A stretch of DNA of 64,000 bases from Pantoea trifolii (GCF_024506435.1 NZ_JANIET010000001.1:4095477-4159476), one strand, 5' to 3'. Positions 39,468 to 55,126 are shown, numbered from the stretch's first letter. A program made the numbers and translations. The notes: generated by a model from the letters alone, not told the origin.

Positions 39468-39576
39468 ATAAAAAACGCCCCAGTCATAAATGACTGGGGC
39501 GGCTAAATATTCAGCCAAATCCGATTACGTGAAGTAAAAGGTCTGAAAGATAGAACATCTTACCTCTGTACCCTAC
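39468..39576 (-). ncRNA. spf: Spot 42 RNA
   Basis: The minus strand begins GTAGGGTACAGAGGTAAGAT, followed by GTTCTATCTTTCAGACC. It contains CGTAATCGGATTTGGCTGAA and ends with a G+C-rich hairpin (CGCCCCAGTCA / TGACTGGGGCG) and TTTTTTATT. This is almost identical to E. coli Spot 42 over its whole 109 nucleotides. Hfq-dependent repressor of galK and many catabolic genes; transcription is repressed by cAMP-CRP in E. coli. The gene lies between engB and polA as usual. Confidence 0.97.
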
Positions 39577-39583
39577 GCGACAA

Positions 39584-39611
39584 ACTCTACCTGATTTTCC
39601 GCGCCCTACAA
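39584..39611 (-). promoter_or_regulatory. Likely spf promoter
   Basis: Minus strand: -35 TTGTAG (39606-39611), 16-base spacer, -10 TAGAGT (39584-39589), then 7 bases to the Spot 42 first nucleotide at 39576. Confidence 0.6.
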
Positions 39612-39800
39612 AGGGTTTTTTGTTGTTAAGTTTCAGGATTCGACATCTTTTTTACTAAGTTCATCACACTTTCACGTGTGCGATGTAGTTTAATTACTAG
39701 AAAAATGCTTAGCCGATAAGCAGTTACAAAACGCGCATTTAATAGACCGCTTTGTGAGGTTGCTGAACCGATTAAGTAAACATTTTTCTTATGATGATGT

Positions 39801-39822
39801 CAGCGGCACGCAAATGCCGCTG
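39801..39822 (-). terminator. Hairpin after polA
   Basis: Eight-base stem CAGCGGCA / TGCCGCTG, 12 bases past the polA stop on the minus strand. No tight T-run follows (ACATCATCATAAG), so it may be a weak terminator or a 3'-end stabiliser. Confidence 0.6.
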
Positions 39823-39833
39823 AATACGCATAA

Positions 39834-42626
39834 TCAGTGCGCCTCATCCCAGTTATCGCCGGTTCCGACTTCAACCTGCAGCGGCACATCCAGCTTCATG
39901 CTGTTCTCCATCAGGTCACGGATGGTCTTAATCGAGCTATCTACCGCGTCGCTGCGAATCTCAAACACCAGTTCATCGTGTACCTGCATAATCATGCGCA
40001 CGGCATCGTCTTTTTGCTCTAACAGCCAGCCATCCACCGCAATCATCGCGCGTTTGATGATGTCTGCCGCCGTACCTTGCATTGGGGCGTTGATCGCCGC
40101 ACGCTCCGCTGCTTTACGACGAATGGCATTGCTGGAGGTAATATCAGGCAGCCACAAGCGACGACCATCAAGCGTTTCAACATAGCCTTTCTCTGCCGCC
40201 TTCGCGCGCGTCTCTTCCATATAACGCAACACGCCCGGATAGCGTTCAAAGTAGAGATCCATGTATTTCTTCGCCTCACCCGCGCCGATATTCAGCTGGC
40301 GAGAGAGACCAAACGCGCTCATTCCGTAGATCAGGCCAAAGTTGATCGCTTTAGCACTGCGACGCTGCTCGCCCGATACTTTGCCAAGCGCCACACCAAA
40401 CACTTCTGATGCGGTGGCGCGGTGGATATCTTCGCCCTGAGCAAACGCATCCAGCAGACCTTTATCTTGCGACAAATGCGCCATGATGCGCAGTTCAATC
40501 TGTGAGTAGTCCGCAGCAACAATACGATTGCCCGAACCGGCGATAAACGCCTGGCGAATTCGGCGCCCTTCTTCGTTGCGCACCGGGATATTCTGCAGAT
40601 TAGGATCGGTAGACGAGAGTCGTCCTGTCGCGGTTACCGCCTGATGATAGGAAGTATGCACGCGGCCGGTAACCGGATTGATCATCAGTGGCAGCTTATC
40701 GGTGTAAGTCGATTTCAACTTCGATAAACCACGATGTTCAAGAATCACTTTCGGCAATGGATAATCGAGCGCCAGCTCAGCCAATACTTCTTCGCTGGTC
40801 GACGGTGCGCCGCCCGGCGTTTTCTTGGTTGGCTTGATTCCCTGCTTTTCAAACAGAATGGTTTGCAGCTGTTTAGGTGAAGAGAGATTGAACGGTTCGC
40901 CCGCCAGCTCGTGCGCTTTCAGCTCCAGTTCGGCCACACGCGTGGTCAGCTCCTGCGAGTGTTTCGCCAGGATATTCTGATCAATCAGCACGCCGTTGCG
41001 CTCAATACGCGATATCACCTTCAACAACGGCATTTCAATCTCTTCAAATACCTGTTTCGGCCCCGCTTCCGGCTCCAGCTTCTCCCACATTTTCAGATGC
41101 AATTGCAGCGTGACATCGGCATCTTCCGCCGCATAGTGACCGGCTTGCTCGATAGCAATTTGGTTAAAAGTGAGCTGATTTTTGCCTTTGCCCGCGATCT
41201 CTTCAAACGTCACCGTTTTATGGTTCAGCCAGCGCGCGGCCAGGCTATCCATATCGTGTTTTCCACCCACGCTGTTCAGGCAATAGGATTCCAGCATGGT
41301 GTCGAATTTGATGCCGTTCAGTTCGATGTCGTAATTCTTCAGCACGCCACGATCGTATTTAAGATTCTGGCCAACCTTCGCCGCTTTGCCATCTTCCAGC
41401 AGCGGTTTTAGCTGCTTCAGTACTTCGCTACGATCCAGCTGATCTGGCGCATCCAGATAATCGTGGGCGACCGGCAGATAAGCCGCTTCACCCGGCGCGA
41501 CGGCAAACCCAATACCGACAATGTTGGCGCTTAAGGTATCCAGCGAGTCGGTCTCAAGATCGAAAGCGAAGAGCTCGGCGCTTTTCAGCTTTTTCAGCCA
41601 TTCAGTAAATGTCGCTTCATCGAGGATAGTGACGTAGCCATCCGCAGAGAGCACGCTGGTCGCTTCGGCAGCGGGCGCAGCAGGTTCGCTGAGGTGCGCT
41701 TTCTTAGTCTGCGCGTTGCTCTTTTTACCTTGTTGCAGCCATGAGCCATCCTGCAAATCGGTGATCCAGCGCTTAAATTCATAGCGGCTAAACAAGGTTT
41801 GCAGTGCTTCTACATTGGGTTCATTGACAACGAGCTGATCGCACGTCAGATCCAATTCAACATCGGTTTTGATGGTTGCCAGCTGATAAGACAGGAAAGC
41901 GACATCGCGATTTTGCTCCAGCTTCGCCGCCATGGTTTTCGCGCCGCGGAACGAGAGATCGGCCACTTTATCGAGATTGTCATAGATTGACTGCATACCA
42001 CCCAAGCCTTGCAGCAGCGCCTGTGCGGTTTTCTCACCGACGCCCGGCACGCCCGGAATGTTGTCCGAGCTGTCGCCCATCATGGCAAGGAAATCGATAA
42101 TCAACGCGGGTGGCACGCCATATTTCTGCTCGACCTCTTCCGGACCAAGCACAGTATTGGTCATGGTGTTGATCAAGGTGATCGCAGGCGTCACCAACTG
42201 CGCCATATCTTTATCGCCGGTGCTGATCAACACCGGGCGGCCGAGTTTTTCCGCCTCTAGCGCCAGCGTACCGATGACATCATCCGCCTCAACGCCAGAA
42301 ACCGCCAATAGCGGCAGACCCATCGCTTTCACCATTTCATGTAGCGGCTCAATCTGCGCTCGCAGATCGTCTGGCATCGGCGGACGGTGCGATTTGTAGT
42401 GCTCAAACAGCTCGTCACGGAAAGTTTTGCCTTTCGCATCGAAGACCACAGCCACATGGCTTGGCTGATACTGCATCAACAGGCTCTTCAGCATATTGAG
42501 CACACCATACATGGCGCCAGTTGGCTCGCCTGCACTGTTCGTTAGCGGCGGAAAGGCATGATATGCACGGTACAGATAAGATGAGCCGTCGACCAGAATC
42601 AGGGGATTTTCTGCAATTTGCGCCAT
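39834..42626 (-). CDS. polA: DNA polymerase I
   Basis: Three-domain repair and Okazaki-fragment polymerase, 930 residues. The 5'-3' exonuclease starts [16 protein letters not shown] with [12 protein letters not shown]. The 3'-5' proofreading domain keeps its acidic residues in [11 protein letters not shown], and YAAEDADVT. Polymerase motif A is [11 protein letters not shown], motif [15 protein letters not shown] and motif [10 protein letters not shown]. All three activities should be intact. Downstream is spf; a DnaA box lies upstream. Confidence 0.99.
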   Translation of the reverse strand: MAQIAENPLILVDGSSYLYRAYHAFPPLTNSAGEPTGAMYGVLNMLKSLLMQYQPSHVAVVFDAKGKTFRDELFEHYKSHRPPMPDDLRAQIEPLHEMVKAMGLPLLAVSGVEADDVIGTLALEAEKLGRPVLISTGDKDMAQLVTPAITLINTMTNTVLGPEEVEQKYGVPPALIIDFLAMMGDSSDNIPGVPGVGEKTAQALLQGLGGMQSIYDNLDKVADLSFRGAKTMAAKLEQNRDVAFLSYQLATIKTDVELDLTCDQLVVNEPNVEALQTLFSRYEFKRWITDLQDGSWLQQGKKSNAQTKKAHLSEPAAPAAEATSVLSADGYVTILDEATFTEWLKKLKSAELFAFDLETDSLDTLSANIVGIGFAVAPGEAAYLPVAHDYLDAPDQLDRSEVLKQLKPLLEDGKAAKVGQNLKYDRGVLKNYDIELNGIKFDTMLESYCLNSVGGKHDMDSLAARWLNHKTVTFEEIAGKGKNQLTFNQIAIEQAGHYAAEDADVTLQLHLKMWEKLEPEAGPKQVFEEIEMPLLKVISRIERNGVLIDQNILAKHSQELTTRVAELELKAHELAGEPFNLSSPKQLQTILFEKQGIKPTKKTPGGAPSTSEEVLAELALDYPLPKVILEHRGLSKLKSTYTDKLPLMINPVTGRVHTSYHQAVTATGRLSSTDPNLQNIPVRNEEGRRIRQAFIAGSGNRIVAADYSQIELRIMAHLSQDKGLLDAFAQGEDIHRATASEVFGVALGKVSGEQRRSAKAINFGLIYGMSAFGLSRQLNIGAGEAKKYMDLYFERYPGVLRYMEETRAKAAEKGYVETLDGRRLWLPDITSSNAIRRKAAERAAINAPMQGTAADIIKRAMIAVDGWLLEQKDDAVRMIMQVHDELVFEIRSDAVDSSIKTIRDLMENSMKLDVPLQVEVGTGDNWDEAH

Positions 42627-42954
42627 AGGTTCGTATTTTCTTCGTTGCGATAATGAGGGCTATAAGGATGCCACAACCGGAGGAGAATGTTGAATGCACT
42701 CGGGGAAGTCAGGATCTTTTTCGTCGTTACGCGGCATGGATCGCAAGGATCAATCTGTGGATAAGTTTGTGCGTAAAAATCATAACGTATTGTTATTTAC
42801 GTTAATTGCAATTACTTTAATATTAAAAATTAAATTATATCAGTTAGTTAAATACTTACCGTGACCTCGTCCGCTCTAATGAAAAGACGATCGTCGATGT
42901 GGATATTAAGCGGAAGGTCAATAAATACATCTTATACGTATGAGAGAAAAGGCA
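42627..42954 (-). other. polA upstream region with a DnaA box
   Basis: 367 gene-free bases separate polA and dsbA; yihF and yihG, which stand here in E. coli, are missing. A perfect DnaA box (TTATCCACA on the minus strand, 42756-42764) lies about 130 bases upstream of the polA start. The stretch 42775-42860 is very AT-rich, and GACGATCGTC at 42886-42895 is a perfect palindrome. DnaA has been reported to stimulate polA transcription in E. coli, so the box is probably functional. Confidence 0.65.
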
Positions 42955-42981
42955 ATAAAAAACGCCGGCAGTGCCGGCGTT
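42955..42981 (-). terminator. Intrinsic terminator of dsbA
   Basis: Ten-base stem AACGCCGGCA / TGCCGGCGTT with a one-base gap, followed on the minus strand by TTTTTATT, 12 bases after the dsbA stop. Confidence 0.9.
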
Positions 42982-42993
42982 CTGAAAACTAAA

Positions 42994-43623
42994 TTACTTC
43001 TTTTCTACCAGGAATTTCACTACGTTGGCGTAATCAGCAACGAAGTTGTCCATTGAGCTGGTATCCAGGCCACCGTTGTTAACCATATATTTGCCGTTAA
43101 CAAAGATTGCTGGCACACCTTGCAGATTGACGTCTGCTGCCGCTTTCTGCTGCTGCGCAACTAGCGCTTTTACAGCGAAGCTGTTCCACGCTGCATCGTA
43201 ATCTTCTGAAGAGATACCCGCCGCTTTAATAAAGGTCTCTTTCAGGCTTGCTGCATCGGTAACGGTTTGGGTTTTCTGAATACCATCGAAGATCGGTGCA
43301 GTAACTTTGCTTTCTACGCCCAGCGCCATGGCAACAGCCCATGCCTGAGTGACAACCGGACCGAATTGACCGCCAAGGAAATCAACGTGGTATTTGGTCA
43401 CTTTCGTATCCGCCGGCAGGTTCTTTTTCACTGCATCGCTCACGTGATAAACGCGTTCGAACTGGTAGCAATGTGGGCAGAAGAAGGAGAAGAACTCCAG
43501 AACCTGCGGCTCACCCGCTACTGGCTTTGGCAAAGTAACGAACTGCTTACCCTCGTTGAACTGTGCCGCTGAGGCGCCAAATGCCAGCATTAAACCCACC
43601 AGCGCAAACATGATCTTTTTCAT
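42994..43623 (-). CDS. dsbA: Thiol:disulfide interchange protein DsbA
   Basis: Periplasmic oxidase that forms disulfide bonds in exported proteins. Signal peptide [19 protein letters not shown]; mature thioredoxin-like domain with active site FFCPHCYQF and the cis-Pro loop GVPAIF. 209 residues from ATG 43623; an in-frame ATG at 43650 would disturb the signal peptide. It follows srkA directly, the same operon structure as in E. coli. Confidence 0.97.
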   Translation of the reverse strand: MKKIMFALVGLMLAFGASAAQFNEGKQFVTLPKPVAGEPQVLEFFSFFCPHCYQFERVYHVSDAVKKNLPADTKVTKYHVDFLGGQFGPVVTQAWAVAMALGVESKVTAPIFDGIQKTQTVTDAASLKETFIKAAGISSEDYDAAWNSFAVKALVAQQQKAAADVNLQGVPAIFVNGKYMVNNGGLDTSSMDNFVADYANVVKFLVEKK

Positions 43624-43649
43624 CGTGAAACAATCTCCTGAGTACTTCA

Positions 43650-44639
43650 TTAATATTGCGGGCTAAGCTGCAACGGCGGTTCCTGTAACAGCCTTTCCTG
43701 CTCGATAAATAATGCAATCTGCCGGCGCCAAAAATCCTCATCTGTCATCCAGGGAAAGGCGCGCGGAAAAGCGGGATCCTGCCAGCGGCGTACCACCCAG
43801 GCCAAATAATAAACCATGCGCATAGCGCGTAAAGGCTCAATCAGTGACAATTCATGTAAATCAAAATCACCGAATTCATTATAGGCTTCCAGCAAAATGT
43901 CCCATTGAATCAATTGTTCCTGACGATCGCCATTGACCAGCATCCACAAATCCTGCACTGCTGGTCCGTTACGGGCATCATCAAGATCGACAAACATCGG
44001 GCCTTCACGCCACAGAATATTGCCGGGATGGCAATCGCCATGCAACCTTAACGGCTGCCATTGGCTATGCCAGCGCTGCTGCAGTGTCGCGCTGAGCTTA
44101 TCAACGGCAGCAAGCAGTAAGTCCTTGAGTGAAGACGGAACTAACGCGCTTTGTTCCAGCTCCTGGCGTGCTTGAAACACATACTCTTCAAGGCCGAAGG
44201 TGGGCCGCCGCTGAAACAGGCTTTGCTTTGCGGTTTGGTGGATGCGGCCCAGAAAGCGGCCAACCCATTCCATCTGATCCTCGTTATCGGTTTCATATTG
44301 CCGCCCGCCTAAACTGGGGAAGACGGCGTACATGAAGCCGGCATGATGATTCAGCGTGCTGCCCTGCAGAACAAGCGGCGCGGCGACCGGCACTTCATCC
44401 TCTAATAAATCCTGAGTGAACTGATGCTCTTCAAGGATCTGTTGCGCGCTCCAGCGCTGCGGACGATAAAACTTAGCCACATAGCGGCGTTTATCATCAT
44501 CGCTGAACTGATAGACGCGGTTTTCATAGCTATTGAGGGCGGTTAAGCCTGATTCGACACGCAGACCCGCATCCCAAAGTGCATCAAGGATGACATCGGG
44601 ATTCAGCGTCTGGAAATTAAAGGCGGCTTCGCTCATCAT
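43650..44639 (-). CDS. srkA: Stress response kinase SrkA (YihE/RdoA)
   Basis: APH-type Ser/Thr kinase acting against programmed death pathways; in E. coli co-transcribed with dsbA under Cpx. Catalytic loop [12 protein letters not shown], metal-binding [12 protein letters not shown]-lobe [11 protein letters not shown]. 329 residues; the second ATG is an equally good start. It is 26 bases from dsbA. Confidence 0.95.
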   Translation of the reverse strand: MMSEAAFNFQTLNPDVILDALWDAGLRVESGLTALNSYENRVYQFSDDDKRRYVAKFYRPQRWSAQQILEEHQFTQDLLEDEVPVAAPLVLQGSTLNHHAGFMYAVFPSLGGRQYETDNEDQMEWVGRFLGRIHQTAKQSLFQRRPTFGLEEYVFQARQELEQSALVPSSLKDLLLAAVDKLSATLQQRWHSQWQPLRLHGDCHPGNILWREGPMFVDLDDARNGPAVQDLWMLVNGDRQEQLIQWDILLEAYNEFGDFDLHELSLIEPLRAMRMVYYLAWVVRRWQDPAFPRAFPWMTDEDFWRRQIALFIEQERLLQEPPLQLSPQY

Positions 44640-44682
44640 TTGGCCTGTGTGTTACCTTTGCGATTAATGCGCAAGGATAACA

Positions 44683-44961
44683 TTACTCATCATCCTTAAT
44701 CACACCGCGTGCACGTAATAGCGCGGTTTTGAAGTCCACTTCATAATCCTTTTTCAGGCCGGGAATGACACTCTGGCTATCTGTGTCACGCATTTTGAGA
44801 TGGTAAATCAATACATCATCGGTTAATTCACTTAATGGGCCACTGAAACCAGATTCCTGCGCCAGTTTTTGCAAAAATGCCAGCAAATTGAGATCGGGAT
44901 CCTTTTGCCATGCCGGTTGCAGGAGCTCGAGCAGTTCATTGAGTCGGTGATATTTCATCAT
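44683..44961 (-). CDS. yihD: YihD family protein
   Basis: Conserved 91-92 residue DUF1040 protein of unknown function. Matches E. coli YihD throughout: [64 protein letters not shown]. The second Met may be the true start. Upstream of srkA-dsbA and divergent from mobA, as in E. coli. Confidence 0.93.
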   Translation of the reverse strand: MMKYHRLNELLELLQPAWQKDPDLNLLAFLQKLAQESGFSGPLSELTDDVLIYHLKMRDTDSQSVIPGLKKDYEVDFKTALLRARGVIKDDE

Positions 44962-45029
44962 TGATTCCTTATGCAGATGGTACGCTGCCGCTCAGTAAGT
45001 ATCGTCCAGAATGAAGCAAGGAGACGAAG

Positions 45030-45605
45030 ATGACAGCTTTTACCGGCGTGATTCTCGCGGGTGGCCAAGGCAGCCGTATGGGAGGTCAGGATAAAGGGTT
45101 ATTGATGTTACAGGGCGAACCTCTTTATCAGCACGTTTTGCGGCGGTTCCGACCGCAGGTCAATATTGTGTTGATAAGCGCTAACCGTAACATTGATCGC
45201 TATCAGGCAAGTGGTTGTCAGGTTGTTACCGATTCATTGCCCGATTATCCCGGACCGCTGGCTGGCATGCTCAGCGGTTTACGCAGCAGTGAAACCGAAT
45301 GGGTCGCTTTCTGCGCTTGCGATACGCCATGGATCCCCAATGATTTCGTCGCGCGTTTATGGCAGCAGCGTAATGGTGCGCCCGCCGTGTGGGTGAAGTC
45401 TTCCCTGCGTGATCATCCATCCTTAGCGCTGGTCAATCGTGCGCTCGCTGATGATCTTGAAGCCTGGCTACTGCGCGGCAAGAGACGCCTGATGCAGTTT
45501 TTACATGAGCATGGCGGGCATGCCGTTGCGTTTTCGGATCCAGAATCTGCGTTTCGCAATATCAACACGCCAGACGACCTCGTGAATGAGGAAAAATGTT
45601 TATGA
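45030..45605 (+). CDS. mobA: Molybdenum cofactor guanylyltransferase
   Basis: Adds GMP to molybdopterin to make the MGD cofactor. GTP-binding motif LAGGQGSRMGGQDKGLL near the N-terminus, PGPLAGMLSGL and the ACDTPW metal site. 191 residues; AAGGAG ribosome site. Overlaps mobB by 4 bases. Confidence 0.97.
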   Translation: MTAFTGVILAGGQGSRMGGQDKGLLMLQGEPLYQHVLRRFRPQVNIVLISANRNIDRYQASGCQVVTDSLPDYPGPLAGMLSGLRSSETEWVAFCACDTPWIPNDFVARLWQQRNGAPAVWVKSSLRDHPSLALVNRALADDLEAWLLRGKRRLMQFLHEHGGHAVAFSDPESAFRNINTPDDLVNEEKCL

Positions 45606-46105
45606 GCCTGCGCTTACTGGCTATTGCCGCGTGGAGCGGGACCGGAAAAACGACCTTGCTCGAGCAGGTTATCCCGCTGCTCAAAGCTCGGGGGATTCGA
45701 CCAGGCTTAATTAAGCACACACATCATCAGATGGATATCGATACGCCGGGGAAAGACAGCTATTTACTGCGCAAAGCTGGGGCGGATCAAGTGATCGTCG
45801 CCAGTAATCAGCGCTGGGCGTTGATGGCTGAAACACCCGATAGACCGCTAAGCCTGATGCAATTAGCATCGCAGATGGATAGCTCGGCATTAGATCTGGT
45901 GCTGGTAGAGGGTTTCAAAGATGAGGCGGTCCCCAAAATTGCACTTTGGCGACGAGGCGTTAAAGGTAAGGTTGAGGATTTGCTGGATCAGTATGTAATT
46001 GCAGTCGCTACTGATGAAGATATAGAACTGAATTTGCCGGTATTGGATATTAATCAACCAATGCAGGTTGCTGATTTTCTTGCTCAGTGGCTGAAGAAGA
46101 GTTGA
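45602..46105 (+). CDS. mobB: Molybdopterin-guanine dinucleotide biosynthesis adaptor MobB
   Basis: GTP-binding partner of MobA, accessory in MGD synthesis. P-loop AWSGTGKTTLLEQ, then IRPGLIKHTHHQMDIDTPGKDSY and LVLVEGFKDE. The ATG at 45602 (ATGA overlap with the mobA stop, AGGA 9 bases upstream) is preferred to ATG 45596; 167 residues. Convergent with the rRNA operon, as next to rrnA in E. coli. Confidence 0.96.
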   Translation: MSLRLLAIAAWSGTGKTTLLEQVIPLLKARGIRPGLIKHTHHQMDIDTPGKDSYLLRKAGADQVIVASNQRWALMAETPDRPLSLMQLASQMDSSALDLVLVEGFKDEAVPKIALWRRGVKGKVEDLLDQYVIAVATDEDIELNLPVLDINQPMQVADFLAQWLKKS

Positions 46106-46134
46106 AATAGTGGTTTTTTACTAATATTCAGACG

Positions 46135-46164
46135 TAAAAAAGCCCCGAACTTTCGTTCGGGGCT
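46135..46164 (-). terminator. rRNA operon terminator
   Basis: Ten-base stem AGCCCCGAAC / GTTCGGGGCT with a four-base loop and a TTTTTT run on the minus strand, 15 bases after 5S. Confidence 0.93.
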
Positions 46165-46178
46165 TCTTCACTTAATTG

Positions 46179-46298
46179 ATGCCTGGCAGTTCCCTACTCT
46201 CGCATGGGGAGACCCCACACTACCATCGGCGCTACGGCGTTTCACTTCTGAGTTCGGCATGGGGTCAGGTGGGACCACCGCGCTAAAGCCGCCAGGCA
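46179..46298 (-). rRNA. rrf: 5S ribosomal RNA
   Basis: 120 nucleotides on the minus strand from TGCCTGGCGGC to GCCAGGCAT. The terminal helix closes perfectly, and the interior CCCCATGCCGAACTCAGAAG is the universal 5S segment. Confidence 0.98.
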
Positions 46299-46402
46299 AA
46301 TTCTTTGCGCAAAAACGAATAACATCCACTTCCGCTAAATCTTTAATCCGTAAAACAAGCTGAAAATATCGGTCTCTCAGACCAAAACGCCTCTGGCGTT
46401 GT

Positions 46403-49308
<2,906 letters not shown>

Positions 49309-49436
49309 TCACAACCCACAGGCGTTTTGCAACGCTGCGGACTGTAAGCATTTGAGAGACTCGAACATGTTGTTATTCATTTCTTATTACGGAGAAATGA
49401 ACCAACACGTCGTTTCAATTTTCAGCTTGTTCCGGA

Positions 49437-49448
49437 TTGTTAAAGAGC
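49437..49448 (-). promoter_or_regulatory. boxA antitermination element in the 16S-23S spacer
   Basis: Minus strand GCTCTTTAACAA, the conserved rrn boxA, between tRNA-Glu and 23S. It recruits the Nus antitermination complex. Confidence 0.85.
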
Positions 49449-49522
49449 AATATCTCAAACATGACGGTTAAGTCAGTTTTGAGATACTTCGTAGAGACAC
49501 CTTTCACCTGTCACCAAGCAAG

Positions 49523-49597
49523 TGGCGTCCCCTAGGGGATTCGAACCCCTGTTGCCGCCGTGAAAGGGCGGAGTCCTAACCGCTAGACGAAGGGGAC
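49523..49597 (-). tRNA. gltU: tRNA-Glu (anticodon TTC)
   Basis: 75 nucleotides on the minus strand, GTCCCCTTCGTCTAG at the 5' end with encoded CCA at the 3' end. Anticodon loop CCTTTCACG gives TTC, and the acceptor stem GTCCCCT/AGGGGAC pairs fully. Located in the 16S-23S spacer as in rrnB/C/E/G-type operons. The symbol follows the rrnC-like upstream context. Confidence 0.96.
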
Positions 49598-49686
49598 ACG
49601 GGTAGTGTCACGACTTCGCAGCCGTCTTGCTCATTACTTTTTATCAGACAATCTGTGTGAGCACTGCGCGGGAAGGTATCTTCAGG

Positions 49687-51226
<1,540 letters not shown>

Positions 51227-51378
51227 AAGTTTGATTTGCTGAAACAAGTTCAGCGATGCTCATCTGTAAAACGTCATAATGAATTTCATTATGTGTTCAC
51301 TCGTGAGGCTTTGATATTTTTTACGTCCGGAGACGCTGATATCAATCCTGCGAGTGCCCACACAGATTGTCTGATAAA

Positions 51379-51390
51379 TTGTTAAAGAGC
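51379..51390 (-). promoter_or_regulatory. boxA in the rRNA leader
   Basis: Minus strand GCTCTTTAACAA, 150 bases upstream of 16S, identical to the spacer boxA. Confidence 0.85.
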
Positions 51391-51430
51391 GTTGCGAACA
51401 GCGGCTGAACCGTCTGTCGCGAGGTGGCGT

Positions 51431-51458
51431 ATACTACGCTACTCTCCTTCGGAGTCAA
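51431..51458 (-). promoter_or_regulatory. rrn P2 promoter
   Basis: Minus strand -35 TTGACT (51453-51458), 16-base spacer, -10 TAGTAT (51431-51436), followed by the G+C-rich discriminator ACGCCACC. Confidence 0.85.
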
Positions 51459-51551
51459 ACACTTTTTTCAGCGTTTTCATCCGGCGGGATGAATTTCTTC
51501 ACTCCCTGCTGAGCCGTCTGCGTTGCCGCTTTGCCGTCTCAGTGGTGGCGC

Positions 51552-51579
51552 ATTATAGGGAGTTATTTGGAGGTGACAA
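51552..51579 (-). promoter_or_regulatory. rrn P1 promoter
   Basis: Minus strand -35 TTGTCA (51574-51579), 16-base spacer, -10 TATAAT (51552-51557), then GCGCCACCACTGA. The -10/discriminator region is that of E. coli rrn P1 promoters, implying ppGpp/DksA and initiating-NTP control. The A/T-rich stretch upstream (to about 51610) could be the UP element. Confidence 0.93.
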
Positions 51580-51779
51580 GGGTTAATTGCAAAAAAATGA
51601 CTGAGCGCCTCTTTTTTAAACGAACGCGTTAAAAACAGACATTTCCCGGCGAAGAATCAGTCAAAAGCGCCGCTTCATCGGCACAAATCAGCGCCATCAC
51701 CTTAAACACCAATGCTATTCTCTTTAACCAAACGTAATTTCTTTGTCGCAGGCTGACAATTATTCGAGAAGGACTTTCA

Positions 51780-53183
51780 ATGATTCGCTCCGCGCGCAGT
51801 ATGGCCGGCTTGCCCTGGATCGCCGCCATGGCGTTTTTCATGCAAGCACTTGACGCCACCATCCTGAATACTGCGCTTCCTGCTATCGCCACCAGCCTTG
51901 AACGTTCTCCTTTAGCCATGCAATCCGCCATCATCAGTTACACGCTAACGGTGGCAATGCTGATCCCGGTGAGTGGCTGGTTGGCCGATCGCTTCGGCAC
52001 ACGCAAAATCTTCATTCTTGCCGTATCACTATTTACGCTGGGTTCGCTGGCCTGTGCCTTATCCGGGTCATTGAGCATGTTGGTGGTCTCGCGCGTGGTG
52101 CAGGGGATTGGCGGAGCGATGATGATGCCCGTCGCGCGCCTGGCGCTGTTACGCGCTTATCCGCGCAGTGAACTGCTGCCGGTGTTGAACTTCGTTACCA
52201 TGCCGGGTTTAGTGGGGCCGATTCTGGGCCCAATGCTCGGCGGGTTGTTAGTGACCTACGCCAGCTGGCACTGGATATTCCTCATCAACATTCCCATCGG
52301 TATCGCCGGCATCTTCTATGCGCGCAAATATATGCCGGACTTCACGACACCAAAACGCCGCTTCGACTTTTTAGGCTTCCTGCTGTTTGGTTTGGGTTTG
52401 GTGTTGATCTCGGTCGGCATCGAACTGTTTGGCGAACGCGTGGTGTTGCCGTGGCAAGCGGTGTTGGTGCTGTTGAGCGGCATTGCATTACTTCTTCTCT
52501 ATATAGTGCACGCACGTCGTCATCCGGCACCGCTGATTAATCTGCCAATGTTTAAAACCCGCACCTTCTCGGTCGGCATCCTTGGCAACATCGCTTCGCG
52601 TCTGGGAACCGGCTGCATTCCATTCCTGATGCCGCTGATGTTGCAAGTGGGCTTTGGTTATCCTGCGCTGATTGCCGGTTGCATGATGGGACCGACAGCG
52701 ATTGGCGCGCTGCTGGCGAAATCCACTGTGACGCAAGTGCTGCATCGCTTCGGTTATCGCCATACGCTGGTGGGTATCACCATCATCATTGGCATATTGA
52801 TCGCCACCTTCTCACTGCAATCGCCGGGTGGCAGCGTGGTGATGTTGCTGGCGGCACTGTTGATTCTGGGGATGGCGATGTCAACGCAGTTCACCGCGAT
52901 GAACACCATCACGCTGGCGGATTTAAATGATGAGAACGCCAGCGGCGGGAACAGTGTGCTGGCGGTAACGCAGCAGCTGTCGATCAGCTTTGGTGTGGCG
53001 GTGAGCGCCGCAGTGCTGCGTTTCTATCAGGATGTCGAGGCGACAACCGTCGCGCAATTCCACGCCACCTTCCTGACGATGGGCGTCGTCACGGTGTTGT
53101 CTGCCTTTACCTTTATGATGTTACGTCCGGGCGACGGCCGTAATCTAATCGCCAACCGCGAGAAAAAGAAGAAATCGGCTTAG
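51780..53183 (+). CDS. hsrA: MFS multidrug-type transporter HsrA (DHA2 family)
   Basis: Inner-membrane drug:H+ antiporter-type protein, 467 residues, about 14 membrane helices. Typical DHA2 motifs: [14 protein letters not shown] (motif D1), [13 protein letters not shown] (motif A), [17 protein letters not shown] (motif B), [15 protein letters not shown] (motif C). The position between rbsR and an rRNA operon identifies it with E. coli HsrA (YieO). The substrate is not established. GAAGGA ribosome site. Its last 4 bases overlap the convergent rbsR. Confidence 0.88.
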   Translation: MIRSARSMAGLPWIAAMAFFMQALDATILNTALPAIATSLERSPLAMQSAIISYTLTVAMLIPVSGWLADRFGTRKIFILAVSLFTLGSLACALSGSLSMLVVSRVVQGIGGAMMMPVARLALLRAYPRSELLPVLNFVTMPGLVGPILGPMLGGLLVTYASWHWIFLINIPIGIAGIFYARKYMPDFTTPKRRFDFLGFLLFGLGLVLISVGIELFGERVVLPWQAVLVLLSGIALLLLYIVHARRHPAPLINLPMFKTRTFSVGILGNIASRLGTGCIPFLMPLMLQVGFGYPALIAGCMMGPTAIGALLAKSTVTQVLHRFGYRHTLVGITIIIGILIATFSLQSPGGSVVMLLAALLILGMAMSTQFTAMNTITLADLNDENASGGNSVLAVTQQLSISFGVAVSAAVLRFYQDVEATTVAQFHATFLTMGVVTVLSAFTFMMLRPGDGRNLIANREKKKKSA

Positions 53184-54172
53184 ACCGAACCGCGTTCCAC
53201 CAGCTCCGGCGTCAGCACCAGCGTTTGCTGACTGGCGTCGGGATCGCTCATACGATGAATCAAGGTATCAATCGCCAGTTCGCCTAACTCATCTTTCGGC
53301 TGATGGATAGTGCTAAGCGGCGGCGTCAGGTAACGCGCCAGCTCGATGTTGTCATAGCCCATCACCGCAATATCCTGCGGCACGCGCAATCCGGCCTGGA
53401 ACAAGGCGTGATAGACGCCAACCGCCATCGCATCGTTGCTGGTAAATATCGCTTCTGGCAGCGTATCCAGCGTCAGCAGTTGATTCATGGCGTTGAAGCC
53501 GCCCTGAAACTCAAAATCGCCATCAACTACATAACCCAACGGAACCGATAATCCGCTGTTGGCCATCGCCTTATGGAAACCTTCAAGACGCAACCGCGCG
53601 GGGGTTTTATCCTGCGGGCCAGCAATACAGGCAATGCGCGTATACCCACGATCGATCAGATGCTGAGTTGCCAGCTCACCGCCGAGCAGCGCATTATCCT
53701 GAATAATGTCGCCGCGCCCTTCAAAAGGCGCCCAGTCCATCATTACCATCGGCACCGACGGATAACGATTGAGGATCTCCGCTGAAGGCAGATGAGTTTC
53801 GGTGCACATCATTAACAAACCATCGACGCGCTTTTGCATCAGCGTCTCAAGGCTGCGATTCATGCGTTCTTCATCGCCTTCGGTATTACACAGAATCAAG
53901 CTGTAGCCGCGTTCGTAGCAGCTGTTTTCCACGCCACGCACCACTTCGGAATAGAACGGGTTACTGCTGGCGGTCAGCAGCATGCCGATGGTGCGGGTTT
54001 GTTTGATCTTCAGGCTGCGCGCCAGCGCGGACGGCGCATAGTTAAGCTCGCGAATCGCCTGATCCACCTTTTCACGCACCTGCTCGCTGACAAAGCGATT
54101 GTTATTAATGACGTGTGAAACGGTGGAGGTCGAGACGCCCGCCAGGCGGGCGACATCTTTCATGGTAGCCAA
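53180..54172 (-). CDS. rbsR: Ribose operon repressor RbsR (LacI family)
   Basis: Helix-turn-helix and hinge [20 protein letters not shown] and [10 protein letters not shown]; a ribose-binding periplasmic-protein-like core follows ([27 protein letters not shown]). 330 residues. In E. coli it also responds in purine control. Last gene of the rbs operon, 4 bases after rbsK; two matching palindromes precede rbsD. Confidence 0.97.
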   Translation of the reverse strand: MATMKDVARLAGVSTSTVSHVINNNRFVSEQVREKVDQAIRELNYAPSALARSLKIKQTRTIGMLLTASSNPFYSEVVRGVENSCYERGYSLILCNTEGDEERMNRSLETLMQKRVDGLLMMCTETHLPSAEILNRYPSVPMVMMDWAPFEGRGDIIQDNALLGGELATQHLIDRGYTRIACIAGPQDKTPARLRLEGFHKAMANSGLSVPLGYVVDGDFEFQGGFNAMNQLLTLDTLPEAIFTSNDAMAVGVYHALFQAGLRVPQDIAVMGYDNIELARYLTPPLSTIHQPKDELGELAIDTLIHRMSDPDASQQTLVLTPELVERGSV

Positions 54173-54176
54173 GCGC

Positions 54177-55106
54177 TTAGCCCTGTTGCTGCAGGAAAGC
54201 GTCGATCTCAGTGCGCCACGGCACTGAGGGCTGCGCGCCCGGACGCGTCACCGCAATCGCAGCGGCGGCATGGGCGAAACGTACGGCATCGTGCATTGGC
54301 ATACCTTCCAGACGTGCGGTAATAAACGCCCCGTTGAAGGTATCTCCCGCCGCAATAGTATCGATGGCCTGCACGCTGAAGCCCGGAATGCGCACGCCGT
54401 TGCCTTGCTCACTCAGCCACACACCGCGACGGCCTAAAGTGATTAACACGGTATCGATACCTTTGGCATGCAATGCCGCAGCAGCACGCGCGGCATCTTC
54501 ATCGCTCTTCACCGCAATGCCGGTGAGAATTTCTGCTTCGGTTTCATTTGGCGTGATGATGTCGATAAGCGCGAGCAGCTCATCTGAGAGCGCGGTGGCC
54601 GGTGCGGGATTCAGGATCACTTGCGTCTGCTGCGCGCGGGCAATCTTCGCGGCGGCCAGAACGCTTTCCAGCGGAGATTCCAGCTGCATCAGCAACGCAT
54701 CGGCATCGGCAATCACTTGCTGGTGCTGCGCAACGCGAGTCGGCGTCAGCGCCGCATTGGCACCGGAATAGATGCCGATATTATTTTCGCCTTCGCCATT
54801 CACGAAGATCATCGCTACACCGGTCGATTCATCAGCGACGGTTTCAACCGGTGCGGTATCAATGCGGTCTTGCTGCAACTGCTGACGAATGCGCTCGCCG
54901 ATATCATCGGCGCCTACGCAGGCAATAAAAGCAATGTCTGCACCGGCACGACCGGCAGCCACCGCCTGATTGGCCCCTTTGCCGCCAAAGGCAATTTGAT
55001 ACTGTTTCCCGATCACCGTTTCGCCCGGACGTGGAAAGTGGGCGAGGTTAAGGATGTGATCGGCATTAATGCTGCCGAGAACGGCCAGTTTTGCGCTTGT
55101 GGTCAT
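54177..55106 (-). CDS. rbsK: Ribokinase
   Basis: PfkB-family kinase that phosphorylates D-ribose to ribose 5-phosphate. N-terminal [23 protein letters not shown], and the C-terminal signature [13 protein letters not shown] with the catalytic Asp. 309 residues. Between rbsB and rbsR. Confidence 0.97.
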   Translation of the reverse strand: MTTSAKLAVLGSINADHILNLAHFPRPGETVIGKQYQIAFGGKGANQAVAAGRAGADIAFIACVGADDIGERIRQQLQQDRIDTAPVETVADESTGVAMIFVNGEGENNIGIYSGANAALTPTRVAQHQQVIADADALLMQLESPLESVLAAAKIARAQQTQVILNPAPATALSDELLALIDIITPNETEAEILTGIAVKSDEDAARAAAALHAKGIDTVLITLGRRGVWLSEQGNGVRIPGFSVQAIDTIAAGDTFNGAFITARLEGMPMHDAVRFAHAAAAIAVTRPGAQPSVPWRTEIDAFLQQQG

Positions 55107-55126
55107 TGGGATTCATCCAGAAAGAT

